A stretch of DNA of 64,000 nucleotides from Sphaerochaeta globosa str. Buddy (GCF_000190435.1 NC_015152.1:2610458-2674457), one strand, 5' to 3'. Positions 26,632 to 34,656 are shown, numbered from the stretch's first letter. Program-made: numbers and translations. The notes: a model not told the origin generated them from the letters alone.

Positions 26632-28144
26632 CCAGGCTCCCTCCTACCATCAGTATTCCGATATTTCTCTCATTCATTTCGTGTTCCAACAACTCTCCCT
26701 GAAGGATTCCTGCACAGAGCACTCCGACTCGGTCACTCATACTCAGAATCTCTTCCAACTCAACTGAGACTAGGAGAATAGCAACCCCCTCATCTCGCTG
26801 TTTGATCAACATACGATGGACGAACTCAATACTACCGACATCCAATCCACGAGTCGGTTGGTTGACAATTAGAAGCCTAGGTTTGGAAGCGAGTTCCCGT
26901 CCCAGGACAATCTTTTGCATATTTCCTCCAGAAAGCTTTCCAACCTCACCGTTGGCATGAGCTCCTGCAACTTGATACTTTTCGATGATTTGCTGGGTGT
27001 GACTTTCACACACCATCGAATCAAGGAAGAATCGCTTCCTAAATGGTTTCTTACGCTGGAACCCTAGAATGGAATTTTCCTTAATCGATGTCGACAGGTT
27101 CAACCCGACATTGATCCTGTCTTCCGGTACATGCGACATCCCAAGCTCCTTACGCTTGATGACATCAGCTTGGGTAATGTCCTTATGCTCAAGAACAATG
27201 CTTCCCCCCGCTACCTTTTCAAGTCCACAGATGGCATTTACCAAGGCCTCCTGACCATTTCCACTCACCCCGGCCAAACCATATATCTCTCCCGATCGAA
27301 TGGAAAAGGAGACATCACTGAGCACCTTTACCCCCAGCTGATTTACTACTGATAGGTTCTCGACGGTAAGAACGACATCCTTCGGATCCGGGTCACTTTT
27401 CTCGACAGTGAAGAGTACTTCCCTTCCGACCATCATCATTGCAAGCTCAGCAAGCGTGGTATCCTTTGTCTCCTTGGTCCCTACCACCTCACCCTTTTTC
27501 ATGACGGTAACTCGATCAGCAACATCAAGTACTTCCTGAAGTTTGTGTGAGATAAAGAGGATTGTCTGGCCTGCCTTTGCCAGTTCTTTCAAGGTGGCAA
27601 GGAAGGGTTTCACTTCCTGCGGGGTGAGAACCGCTGTTGGTTCATCGAGAATGAGAATGCTTACATTCCTGGCAAGCATCTTCAGGATTTCCACACGCTG
27701 GAGTTGACCAACCTGCAGTGTACCAACTATCTGGTCGGCCTTAATGGGAAGTGAATACTTCGCAGAAAGCTGCTCGACAAAAGCCTGTTCTGCTTTGGAA
27801 TTGATGAATCCAAACTTTCCACGCTCGATACCTAAGAGAATATTCTTGGTGACTGTAAAGGAGTTGACAACCTTGAAGTGCTGGTGGACCATTCCAATCC
27901 CAGCCGCTATTGCATCTGATGGTGAAGCGAAGGCCTGTTCTTTCCCATTCACTTCCAACATGCCTGAGTCCGGTTTGGTAATCCCGAACAGAATGTTCAT
28001 CAAGGTCGATTTCCCTGCTCCATTCTCACCGCAGATTGCATGGATTTCACCTCTTCGGATTGAAAAGGAGACATCTTTGTTGGCTTGGACCTGCGTAGAG
28101 GCAAAATATTTGCTTATGGCATGGAATGTGACTGCATGTTCCAC
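26615..28144 (-). CDS. Nucleoside ABC transporter ATP-binding protein (YufO/NupO-like, two ATPase domains)
   Basis: A 509-residue dual ATPase. The start is set at the GTG at 28144: AGGAGG lies 6 nt before it, and a TTG at 28159 would place that ribosome site inside the gene. Domain 1 has Walker A CGENGAGKST (about 32-41), the signature-equivalent LQVGQLQRVEILKMLAR and Walker B ILILDEPTAVLTP. Domain 2 has GVSGNGQEALVN, LSGGNMQKIVLGRELAS and LLIVNQPTRGLDVGS, where Asn-Gln replaces Asp-Glu in Walker B, a degeneracy normal for this family. It drives the two permeases encoded downstream. Confidence 0.92.
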   Translation of the reverse strand: MEHAVTFHAISKYFASTQVQANKDVSFSIRRGEIHAICGENGAGKSTLMNILFGITKPDSGMLEVNGKEQAFASPSDAIAAGIGMVHQHFKVVNSFTVTKNILLGIERGKFGFINSKAEQAFVEQLSAKYSLPIKADQIVGTLQVGQLQRVEILKMLARNVSILILDEPTAVLTPQEVKPFLATLKELAKAGQTILFISHKLQEVLDVADRVTVMKKGEVVGTKETKDTTLAELAMMMVGREVLFTVEKSDPDPKDVVLTVENLSVVNQLGVKVLSDVSFSIRSGEIYGLAGVSGNGQEALVNAICGLEKVAGGSIVLEHKDITQADVIKRKELGMSHVPEDRINVGLNLSTSIKENSILGFQRKKPFRKRFFLDSMVCESHTQQIIEKYQVAGAHANGEVGKLSGGNMQKIVLGRELASKPRLLIVNQPTRGLDVGSIEFVHRMLIKQRDEGVAILLVSVELEEILSMSDRVGVLCAGILQGELLEHEMNERNIGILMVGGSLDETAK

Positions 28145-28173
28145 ACAAAGCCTCCTCAACTAATCTGTCATAT

Positions 28174-28203
28174 TTGTGGATGGTACAAACGCACCATCCA
28201 CAA
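28174..28203 (-). terminator. Intercistronic hairpin after BMP binding-protein gene
   Basis: ttgtggatggt pairs perfectly with accatccacaa (11 bp, 8-nt loop), beginning 11 nt past the binding-protein stop and ending 29 nt before the ATPase GTG. It has no T run, so it should allow partial read-through and protect the upstream message. Confidence 0.7.
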
Positions 28204-28214
28204 CCAAATGACTC

Positions 28215-29270
28215 TTACTTCAATGAATCCCAGAGAGGCATGGTCAATGCATCATAGACCTCGAATTTTCCACTGAGAATACGCTCACGATAGGAGGCAA
28301 TCAGACTTTGGATCTCTGGCAGCTTCGCAACCATCTCCTTGGGTCCCTTGTCTGCAAAATCGGTTGCACCGACGTCCCATGAAAGTCCAGTTGCGCCATC
28401 CTCAAGGTCTAGTGATCGGAAACCGCCTTGATAGGTACCATTCACAAACTCACTAATCAAGTCATAGGTGCTGTTATCGACGCGTTTGATGACCGAGGTG
28501 ATGATACTTCCGGGATAGAAGCCATCCTGCACATTGTCAACGCCGATCGCATAAAGGCCACGCTCTGCTGCAGCAGCAAGAACACCTTCTCCCGAAAGCC
28601 CTGCAACGTGATAAATGATATCACATCCCTCATCGTATAGACTAATGGCACTCTCTTTTCCCAAGGTGGGATTGGAAAAATCGAAACCGAGGTAGTTAAC
28701 GTAGACCTTGGCGTCAGGATTTACTTCCAAAACACCCTGCTTGAAGCCGTAGAAGAACTGGTTAATACCAGGGGCATCGCCACCACATACTGCACCAACT
28801 TTACCAGTCTCTGTTAACAGACCTGCAGCAATACCAGCAAGGAAGCTGGACTTGTTGACATTAATCAGCAATGAGGCAAGATTTGCAGGAAGCTTGTCTG
28901 CATATAGTTCCGACGGGGAGCCAAATGTCTGGTCTGGATTCTCTTCTGCAAGGTCAAGCATCATCTGAGTGTCAAGACCGACACCTAAGATCAGGTCATA
29001 CCCTCTGTTAATGGCACTTCTCATCGCTGTCTCATGTTCATGAACACCTTGAGTCTCGATGATGTCGGCACGGACTGGAAGCTCGGCATTAGCCCTCTTT
29101 ACCCCCGTCGCTGCTGAATCAACAAATGATCGGTCCCCAAGTGGACTGGGCATAACGACTGCGACGGTTACCTTGTCGTCCACTACTTTCTGTTCAGTAC
29201 GACCGGCAGCAAACACCATGGTGGTGACCAACAGAAGCAACAATACCATTGTTCCTAGTTTTCTGTTCAT
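28215..29270 (-). CDS. BMP-family (basic membrane protein) nucleoside-binding protein
   Basis: A 351-residue secreted binding protein. Signal peptide MNRKLGTMVLLLLLVTTMVF is followed by AAGRTEQK; there is no lipobox cysteine, unlike BmpA/PnrA of Borrelia and Treponema, so it is probably soluble in the periplasm. BMP-family text includes GDRSFVDSAATGVKRA (about 45-60), INRGYDLILGVGLDTQMML (about 88-106), SFLAGIAAGLLTETGKVG (about 140-157) and YHVAGLSGEGVLAAAAERG (about 216-234). Family members bind purine or pyrimidine nucleosides. The aromatic ring-stacking residues could not be assigned with certainty. SD AAGGAGGAAA precedes the ATG. Confidence 0.92.
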   Translation of the reverse strand: MNRKLGTMVLLLLLVTTMVFAAGRTEQKVVDDKVTVAVVMPSPLGDRSFVDSAATGVKRANAELPVRADIIETQGVHEHETAMRSAINRGYDLILGVGLDTQMMLDLAEENPDQTFGSPSELYADKLPANLASLLINVNKSSFLAGIAAGLLTETGKVGAVCGGDAPGINQFFYGFKQGVLEVNPDAKVYVNYLGFDFSNPTLGKESAISLYDEGCDIIYHVAGLSGEGVLAAAAERGLYAIGVDNVQDGFYPGSIITSVIKRVDNSTYDLISEFVNGTYQGGFRSLDLEDGATGLSWDVGATDFADKGPKEMVAKLPEIQSLIASYRERILSGKFEVYDALTMPLWDSLK

Positions 29271-29286
29271 ACGTTTTCCTCCTTCT

Positions 29287-30099
29287 TTAGGTTCTGAATG
29301 AACGGACCTTATGCATAAAACGCGATACTTTCTCGCGATCTATTAACTCAAAAAAATCATCGTTCTTTTTGAACGCAGTACCTATAACCGCCCCATCGGC
29401 AATCCTCAACTGTTCTACTACATTCTTCTCATTGACCCCGGTATTTGTGAAAACCGGAACATCTGGAACAACGGAAACGACATCCTGTAAAAGCTTGGGA
29501 GAAGTCTCAGCCCCTGCTGTTCGTCCTGATACACAAAGCACATCGGGATGTGCGTTGAATACCGTGGTCTTGGCGATATCAGCTATGTCACGTCCACCGA
29601 GATAGGTGCTGGCTTCCGGATAGATATTGAACATCAAGCGGATACCTTTACCTCCAAGAGTGTTGCGGGACCGTACCACTTCTCCACAATTAGTATCCCA
29701 GAGGCCGAAGTCGCTTCCATAGACACCGGTGAAAACCTCTCGAACAAACTGTGCCTGAACAGCAACTGCCAGTTCTATGGTTGCCTCGGGGTCCCAAAGT
29801 ACGTTCACCCCATAGGGAACCTTTACCTCGTTCTTGACCTCACCGATAATGCGAGCCATCGTGATGGGAGTTATTGGATGGACTTTTGTCAGATAGGGGA
29901 GACTGAACTCGTTGGAGAACATGATTGCGTCCACTCCACCCTCTTGGAGTGCCTTTACGTTGTATCTCACCCTATCTATAACCCAATCCAAACCATGTTC
30001 AACGTCGTATCTGGGATCCCCAGGAAGCGCATCCAAATGGCACATACCGATAACTGGCTTGTATGTTCCATATACATCCTTCAACCACTCTTTACCCAT
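29287..30099 (-). CDS. BtpA/SgcQ-family TIM-barrel protein
   Basis: A 270-residue BtpA-family protein. It opens with KPVIGMCHLDALPGDPRY (about 14-31) and continues DAIMFSNEFSLPYL (about 57-70), VPYGVNVLWDPEATIELA (about 97-114) and VSGRTAGAETSPKLLQDV (about 191-208), and ends with a FMN/phosphate-type GAVIGTAFKKND loop (about 236-247). BtpA is needed for stable photosystem I in cyanobacteria, whereas SgcQ sits in sugar operons of enterobacteria; no enzymatic activity is firmly established for the family. Placement between a DeoR regulator and a nucleoside importer suggests an aldolase, lyase or glycosidic-bond enzyme in catabolism. SD GGAGGAAG precedes the ATG. Confidence 0.88.
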   Translation of the reverse strand: MGKEWLKDVYGTYKPVIGMCHLDALPGDPRYDVEHGLDWVIDRVRYNVKALQEGGVDAIMFSNEFSLPYLTKVHPITPITMARIIGEVKNEVKVPYGVNVLWDPEATIELAVAVQAQFVREVFTGVYGSDFGLWDTNCGEVVRSRNTLGGKGIRLMFNIYPEASTYLGGRDIADIAKTTVFNAHPDVLCVSGRTAGAETSPKLLQDVVSVVPDVPVFTNTGVNEKNVVEQLRIADGAVIGTAFKKNDDFFELIDREKVSRFMHKVRSFRT

Positions 30100-30137
30100 A
30101 CTTCCTCCCGCGTAGGTCTTTGTACTCTTCTTATTTA

Positions 30138-30893
30138 TTATGGCTTGAGAACCATAGTTCCCAGGTCATCGAATAGTTCTTGTAAATTTTTTGGTAATGT
30201 TGCATTCGTGACCAGACAATCTATAAGATCGAGATCACAGATTTTTGCAAATGTTATCTTATTGAACTTGCTGGCGTCGGCCAGGACGATGAGTTGTTTT
30301 GCATTCGCAGCTAGCGCTTTTTTGACAGCAATATCATCCATGTTGTATTCTGTAACACCAGCCTTACTATCAATTCCCCCTACGCCCATAAAGAATTGGT
30401 CCACATGAATGGTGCGAAGAAACTCGACGGTTTCACTCCCAACTATGGAACCTTCGTGTGGACGCAGATGCCCCGGAGGTACAAGTATTTGAATATTTGG
30501 ATGACTCAGACAAAGATTCATTATATGAATGCTGGACGTGACGATGGTTAACTGGGGAATATCTACGAGACATTTGACCAATTCGAGTGCAGTAGAACCA
30601 CTATCTAAGGCAATAGTGGTTTCTGTCTCCACCAAGGTCGCAGCCAAGCGCGCAATATTGCGTTTCTCTTCGACAAGATTTGTGGCTCTTTGCTCAAAGG
30701 CTGGTTCTCGGTTGCAGTTCTCCACCGTAACCGCTCCTCCATGAACTCTTCTTACTTTCTTTTTTTCTTCAAGATAATCCAAATCCCTTCGGATGGTCAT
30801 GTCGGAAACGCCCAAGGCTTCTGCAAGAAGGGAGACTGAGGCAAATCCATTTTTTTCCAAGATACCAATGATATTCACTCGTCGCTCATTCAT
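30138..30893 (-). CDS. DeoR/GlpR-family transcriptional regulator of the ten-gene operon
   Basis: A 251-residue regulator. The ATG at 30893 follows GGAGGTG by 5 nt; an in-frame TTG or ATG farther up has no ribosome site. Helix-turn-helix: ASVSLLAEALGVSDMTIRRD (about 17-36), then YLEEKKKVRRVHGGAV. The sensor domain has IALDSGSTALELVKCL, LVPPGHLRPHEGSIVG and FFMGVGGIDSKAGVTEYN, with the conserved VLADASKF near the end. It is the first gene of the operon (38 nt before BtpA) and is therefore probably autoregulated through the repeats at 30922-30936 and 31037-31051. An effector such as a pentose or deoxypentose phosphate is expected from the family. Confidence 0.9.
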   Translation of the reverse strand: MNERRVNIIGILEKNGFASVSLLAEALGVSDMTIRRDLDYLEEKKKVRRVHGGAVTVENCNREPAFEQRATNLVEEKRNIARLAATLVETETTIALDSGSTALELVKCLVDIPQLTIVTSSIHIMNLCLSHPNIQILVPPGHLRPHEGSIVGSETVEFLRTIHVDQFFMGVGGIDSKAGVTEYNMDDIAVKKALAANAKQLIVLADASKFNKITFAKICDLDLIDCLVTNATLPKNLQELFDDLGTMVLKP

Positions 30894-30921
30894 CCCTACA
30901 CCTCCGATTTTCACAGTATCG

Positions 30922-30936
30922 TGTTTGTTTTCTAAC
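30922..30936. promoter_or_regulatory. Candidate DeoR operator, proximal copy
   Basis: tgtttgttttctaac, matching 14 of 15 bases with 31037-31051. It sits just downstream of the predicted -10 box of the operon promoter, where a bound repressor would block transcription. TGTTTG/CAAACA-rich sites are typical for DeoR-family repressors. Confidence 0.55.
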
Positions 30937-30949
30937 AATTATTGTGTTC

Positions 30950-30978
30950 ATAATCAAACACTTTTTCCTGATTGTCAA
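30950..30978 (-). promoter_or_regulatory. Predicted promoter of the ten-gene DeoR-BMP operon
   Basis: Minus strand: -35 TTGACA (30978-30973), 17-bp spacer, -10 GATTAT (30955-30950). Transcription would begin near 30943, about 50 nt before the regulator start codon. An inverted pair gtgtttg/caaacac (30921-30927 and 30955-30961) brackets the start region. Confidence 0.65.
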
Positions 30979-31036
30979 GAACTATTTTGATTTTTCTTCA
31001 TCTAACAAGGCATTTTTAAAGACAAATCAATTTCTA

Positions 31037-31051
31037 TGTTTGTTTTCGAAC
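31037..31051. promoter_or_regulatory. Candidate DeoR operator, distal copy
   Basis: tgtttgttttcgaac, in the same orientation as the proximal copy and 115 bp upstream of it, about 60 bp above the -35 box. Paired sites of this kind allow looping by DeoR tetramers. Confidence 0.5.
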
Positions 31052-31054
31052 TAG

Positions 31055-31279
31055 TTTGATGTTGTTAGAGTCAGCCTAAAAGTTTCCCTATATAAAAAAG
31101 TCCTTGACACTAGCAAGGGTGCCTATCCCGATGTCATGGCTACCCTAATCAATGTCAGTCAAAAGTACCTGGACAGGCCAAGGCTTCTGAAGATGAAAGA
31201 CTTTCGCAGGGACATGACTATCATGAAGTTCCTCCCTGCCACAAAGATGAATCTGCAAAAGAAGCGGAACCGGATTTAG
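31055..31279 (+). pseudogene. Unrecognised gene remnant
   Basis: An open frame of about 74 codons runs from a stop at 31052 to TAG at 31277 and has no start codon before the internal ATG at 31130. The text has normal protein composition, for example YPDVMATLINVSQKYLDRPR and MKFLPATKMNLQKK, so it looks like the tail of a once longer gene. I do not recognise the family. No ribosome site is present. Confidence 0.3.
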
Positions 31280-31776
31280 TAGGAGAATCTATTTTCTCAC
31301 ATTTCCCTAGAAACCTTCATTTGGTGATCCTATTCAACTATTTTGACTGATTTCTCTTTCAGCAAGTCAAAAAAGTCAGGAGGCCATAATCTAAACAGAT
31401 GAAACAGAGAAGAGGATTTTCGGGATATTCTACGAGAAACCCAAAGTTAGAAATATGCGGTCTGGAAGTACAATTTTGCGATTTCTACGGAGGATTTGGA
31501 AGTTCTTAATGGTACCAATAATTGACAAGATAGATGCCGAACGTCTCACGGTATCAGGTAGGAAATCCTCATTGAGGAGGAAATTGGAGCACACGAACAA
31601 AATTTCTTCGTATCTCAGGTCTATCCAAACTCCAATTTCGGCATAAAACAAACTCTTGAAATCATCAGAAAGATCCAAGGATTCAATTCTGTAAAATCCC
31701 TAGGACCTCTGATACATAATTCATATAATCATAGAATTAACGTAACAACTTTTGTTTGTTGACAATAATCTTCGAC
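31280..31776. other. Gene-free stretch
   Basis: About 500 bp with only short, overlapping frames on both strands (63 and 82 codons at 31430-31678), neither with a ribosome site or a recognisable motif. I take it as decayed or spacer DNA. Confidence 0.4.
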
Positions 31777-32457
31777 TTATTTCTTGTTAACTTTTCTATA
31801 AAAATTACTTATAGAAAATGGTTTTCCATGACCAGGGTAAAGGATATTGATATCTAACTTCTTCAGTTTATCTATGCTTTTGTTAAAGTCTTCAAGATTA
31901 TCGATATACTTGAAACCTGCGAAATTGTAAATCAAGTCACCGCAAAATAAATCGCCTTCGTTTGTCAGTACACCAATAGATCCCTTTGAGTGCCCCGGAA
32001 GATGAATTACTTTTGCAGATAAACCAAACTTAGAGAGATTTTGTCCCTCCTGCAAGTAAATATCAGGTTTAAACGTGCCAAAAGCACTATTCTTACCGAA
32101 AGCAAGCGTAACTAATCTAAAAGTAAAAGAGATTTTATCAGGTTTTGACTTTCGATTCCACGACATATCACCATTTTCGACCATCTTAGAATCCTCAAAG
32201 TGCATTGCGATTTTCGCTCCGTAATTTTCTTTAAGGAACTTACAATTTCCAGCATGATCGGAATCGCCATGAGTTAAAATAACAAGCTTTAACTTTTTAG
32301 GTACTTCTCCGGGCTTATTGATTGCTTTTTTCAGCACTTCATCAAGAAACATACGTTTTGTGGAAAACCCAGTATCTATGAGCACAAAGTCATCATCGGC
32401 TTCGATCAAATAACAGTTCACCCCACCTACATCGATTATTTCTATACCTTTCGACAT
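31777..32457 (-). CDS. Metallo-beta-lactamase-fold hydrolase
   Basis: A 226-residue single-domain MBL-fold protein. The metal motif is VILTHGDSDHAGN (about 60-72), a HxxxDH variant with Gly in place of the second His of HxHxDH. Further metal ligands follow in VIHLPGHSKGSIGVL (about 151-165) and LFCGDLIYNFAG (about 171-182), and a final His in LYPGHGKP (about 206-213). These proteins hydrolyse thioesters, lactones or phosphoesters; nothing nearby indicates the substrate. Codon use is more A+T-rich than in the neighbouring operons, suggesting separate origin. SD AGGAGAAAAGCC lies before the ATG. It stands alone in a decayed neighbourhood. Confidence 0.85.
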   Translation of the reverse strand: MSKGIEIIDVGGVNCYLIEADDDFVLIDTGFSTKRMFLDEVLKKAINKPGEVPKKLKLVILTHGDSDHAGNCKFLKENYGAKIAMHFEDSKMVENGDMSWNRKSKPDKISFTFRLVTLAFGKNSAFGTFKPDIYLQEGQNLSKFGLSAKVIHLPGHSKGSIGVLTNEGDLFCGDLIYNFAGFKYIDNLEDFNKSIDKLKKLDINILYPGHGKPFSISNFYRKVNKK

Positions 32458-32576
32458 GGCTTTTCTCCTTCTATTTTTTATTGTTTACCTGTACCTAAGT
32501 TCCACGTATGTTTTGTATTAGCGTCAATGCCTTTTTACGAAAATTTTAACTTGTTTCTCACACATAGCAACATATA

Positions 32577-32939
32577 TTACCACAATCTTTCAATCATTGA
32601 CCTTTGGGGCAAAGATGCTTTTAAAACGCTGTAGTATCCTCTCAAGAATTGAGAATGTCCAATCAAAATGAATTCGTCTGCATCCACGATTTCAAGAACC
32701 GCAAGAATATCCTCAGCGTACCGACTACTTGTCCAGTCGACCCTGTTTTTCCCTGATTTTCCATACCCAGCAAATTCAAGACAAACAACTGCGTATTGTT
32801 TGCTGAAATACTTTCTCTGTTCATTCCATCAATGTTCATTACCCAACCAACCGTGGATACAAACGAGCGCAAGTCTCCCGTTTCCGCTGATGCTGTAGTG
32901 AATATTCACACCATCGTATGATACTACGAAAGTTTCCAT
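32577..32939 (-). pseudogene. Alpha/beta-hydrolase remnant with internal stop and lost C-terminal half
   Basis: Reading from ATG 32939, METFVVSYDGVNIHYSISG and LALVCIHGWLGNEH give the oxyanion HG motif. A TGA at 32829-32831 interrupts the frame, which then continues without a shift as WNEQRKYFSKQYAVVCLEFA, GYGKSGKN and FILIGHS, the last being the nucleophile elbow. After GHS the family pattern is lost, and a stop follows at 32577. About 120 of the usual 250-280 residues survive, and the catalytic Asp and His are missing. It is therefore a dead gene. Confidence 0.75.
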
Positions 32940-33037
32940 AATCTTATTCTCATCATGATAGGATGATTGCCAAATCCAACTCCCGGCATCCGGAAGGATT
33001 TCCATATCTTCCATAGAGATTGTAAAATACCACTGCC

Positions 33038-33312
33038 ATGGCGTTTTCCATATTCATTGTAGTTGTGTTGTGCGTTTTTTATTAGCTTCCTGTGTTAGCC
33101 TAATTCCACCTGCTTCTGCTACTGCATCTGGTCCAAGAACACTCATCATTAACACCAAAACAATTATTGAGGAGGAAGCTGAAGGATTTACAACATGGGT
33201 TTGTACTGATTACATCGATGGAGAAAAAATATTACTTGAAGTAGGATTCTTTGTTGATTCTTCATTTCAAGGATCTAAAGAAAAATACCCAGCTTTTTCA
33301 GCCTACCTCTAA
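33038..33312 (+). pseudogene. Small lipoprotein gene with apparent 1-nt deletion in a T6 run
   Basis: ATG 33038 begins MAFSIFIVVVLCVF and then stops. The next frame carries on at once as LLASCVSLIPPASATASG, a textbook lipobox with modifiable Cys. Adding one T to the T6 run at 33075-33080 joins them into one lipoprotein of about 92 residues ending [10 protein letters not shown] at 33312. The mature part (TLIINTKTIIEEEAEGFTTW, then a CTDYIDGEKI segment) belongs to no family I know. The break may be a real mutation, slippage-based phase variation or a read error. The end overlaps the 3' end of the convergent VF530-type gene by 4 nt. Confidence 0.5.
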
Positions 33313-33536
33313 CGCCTCGATTCCTCGTTCAGGTAATATTCAAGGTCCAGGTAGATATTCTCCAGCTTTGTCCGCGCCCAAAGATTCTTGCGTAGGAACT
33401 TCAAGCTGGATTTGATGCTGGGATCGTTATAGAAGCATTGTAGTTGCAACCTTTCGAACAGCCCGTCCCAGCCGTAGTAATCGACCAGACGGATAAGCAA
33501 ATTCTCCAGCGTTATACCATGGAGGGGGTTGTTCAC
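33309..33536 (-). CDS. VF530-family (DUF2132) protein
   Basis: A 75-residue protein matching nearly the full VF530/DUF2132 domain: [20 protein letters not shown], then GWDGLF and the core [20 protein letters not shown]. The founding protein, from Vibrio fischeri, has a known fold and a proposed DNA-binding role; function is otherwise unknown. Start is the GTG at 33536, without a clear ribosome site, 17 nt after the YwbE stop, so translation is probably coupled. The last base pairs overlap the convergent lipoprotein remnant. Confidence 0.85.
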   Translation of the reverse strand: MNNPLHGITLENLLIRLVDYYGWDGLFERLQLQCFYNDPSIKSSLKFLRKNLWARTKLENIYLDLEYYLNEESRR

Positions 33537-33553
33537 TTGTGTAGTTGAATTGG

Positions 33554-33754
33554 TTATGTCCGTGATAGAATCTCCTTCACCCGCCCTACTTCACCACTCT
33601 CAAGGCGGACCTTGATGCCGTGCGGATGCGTGCTGGAGTTGGTCAGGATGTCCTTGACCACACCTTTGGTGGTGTTACCTGTGGCTTGGTCCTGCTTGAG
33701 GACGATAAGCACTTCCAATCCAGCGTGTATATTAGCTCTTGTCTTACCATCCAT
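33554..33754 (-). CDS. YwbE-family protein
   Basis: A 66-residue protein of the YwbE family, unknown function. Conserved text: [41 protein letters not shown] and [19 protein letters not shown] 33754 follows GGGAGAG and starts MDGKTRANI, as in relatives; the longer in-frame reading to 33811 is not credible. It forms a two-gene unit with the VF530-type gene, a pairing of small conserved proteins without known pathway. Confidence 0.87.
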   Translation of the reverse strand: MDGKTRANIHAGLEVLIVLKQDQATGNTTKGVVKDILTNSSTHPHGIKVRLESGEVGRVKEILSRT

Positions 33755-33904
33755 ATCGATCTCTCCCACACCCCTCACTCTATAGGAGAATGGAATAAAG
33801 TTGAAGAGCAATCCGTATCAGATTTGCACCAGGTGCCAAACTGCCAGCATTCCAAGTATGCTGGAGGCTCTAGCTGGCATTGCCGACAAATCAACAGAGT
33901 GTAG

Positions 33905-34017
33905 GATTTTGTTCTCCATTCGCGTCTTCCCGAGATTCCGTATTTAGCAGCAATTACATTGACCGTGTTCCGCTATTTCTGAGTCTCAAACAAAACCTCT
34001 TTCTTAAAAGAATCCAT
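33905..34017 (-). pseudogene. Remnant of a transposase N-terminal (HTH) region
   Basis: ATG 34017 follows AGGAGG by 7 nt and reads MDSFKKEVLFETQK, then a TAG, then continues in frame as RNTVNVIAAKYGISGRREW. The IAAKYGIS helix is typical of the IS3/IS2 OrfA helix-turn-helix. The similarity ends near 33905. It is a short, stopped fragment of an insertion sequence. Confidence 0.35.
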
Positions 34018-34349
34018 GTATGTCCTCCTGTCCAAAACCTGGTCTTAGTATAGCCCTGATAATAATCTTCATGTAATCAACGTCATGTTTTGGGCGGAAT
34101 AGGTATAGACTGAAGAAAACAGGTTCGAATGCCATCAGGTACAGCCCAGCCTTTATTCATTTCCCGTAATCCAAGTTGGCCATTTCATAATAGGCGAGAG
34201 TCTTTAGCAATTCGGGCTGAAGTTCAGGAAAAGAACGATTGGTGCAATTAATCTTTTTGATTCGAGAACCCCTGGACTGTTGAGAATCGATAGTCTTCAG
34301 CTTTCTGGTTTTACGAAGATTCGTGCGATCACCTAGCCAAATATTGCAT

Positions 34350-34361
34350 TTGTATATACAA
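34350..34361. promoter_or_regulatory. Palindromic operator candidate of the dinJ-yafQ-like pair
   Basis: ttgtatatacaa is a perfect 12-bp palindrome 32 bp upstream of the antitoxin ATG. RelB/DinJ antitoxins repress their own promoters by binding such dyads. The ribosome site CAAGGAGAA follows. Confidence 0.5.
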
Positions 34362-34392
34362 TGTACTAAAGTTGTAATCAAGGAGAACAAAA

Positions 34393-34656
34393 ATGTCTGG
34401 AACCATTACCGTTCGAGTGAACGAGAAGATAAAAGCAGAGGCTCAAGCACTTTATGAAAGCATTGGATTGGATATGTCCACTGCAATCAACATTTTCCTT
34501 TTAAAATCGATTGACATGAATGGAATTCCCTTCAATGTCTCCAAGAGCTTTCCCAATAAAGAGACTCTCGCAGCAATGGATGATGCAGAGAACGGAAAGA
34601 ATCTTTCCGGACCATACAAATCGATGAAAGAGCTAAAAGTTGCCTTGAATGTTTGA
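34393..34656 (+). CDS. dinJ: RelB/DinJ-family antitoxin
   Basis: An 87-residue antitoxin. The N-terminal ribbon-helix-helix reads TITVRVNEKIKAEAQALYES, then IGLDMSTAINIFLLKSI (about 24-40) and GIPFNV, the DinJ/RelB signature. The C-terminal half is charged and probably disordered until it wraps the toxin. It neutralises the YafQ-like RNase encoded next and, with it, binds the palindromic operator upstream. SD CAAGGAGAA lies 5 nt before ATG. The toxin start overlaps its stop by 8 nt. Confidence 0.92.
   Translation: MSGTITVRVNEKIKAEAQALYESIGLDMSTAINIFLLKSIDMNGIPFNVSKSFPNKETLAAMDDAENGKNLSGPYKSMKELKVALNV

Noticed and set aside
31430-31678. Overlapping short frames on both strands
   Set aside because: Mutual shadows without starts supported by ribosome sites or any motif.
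34120-34140. tRNA T-loop-like ggttcgaat
   Set aside because: No acceptor stem, anticodon arm or D-arm could be built around it.
34157-34390. 77-codon minus-strand frame upstream of the antitoxin
   Set aside because: It covers the toxin-antitoxin promoter and palindrome, lacks a ribosome site and matches nothing known.
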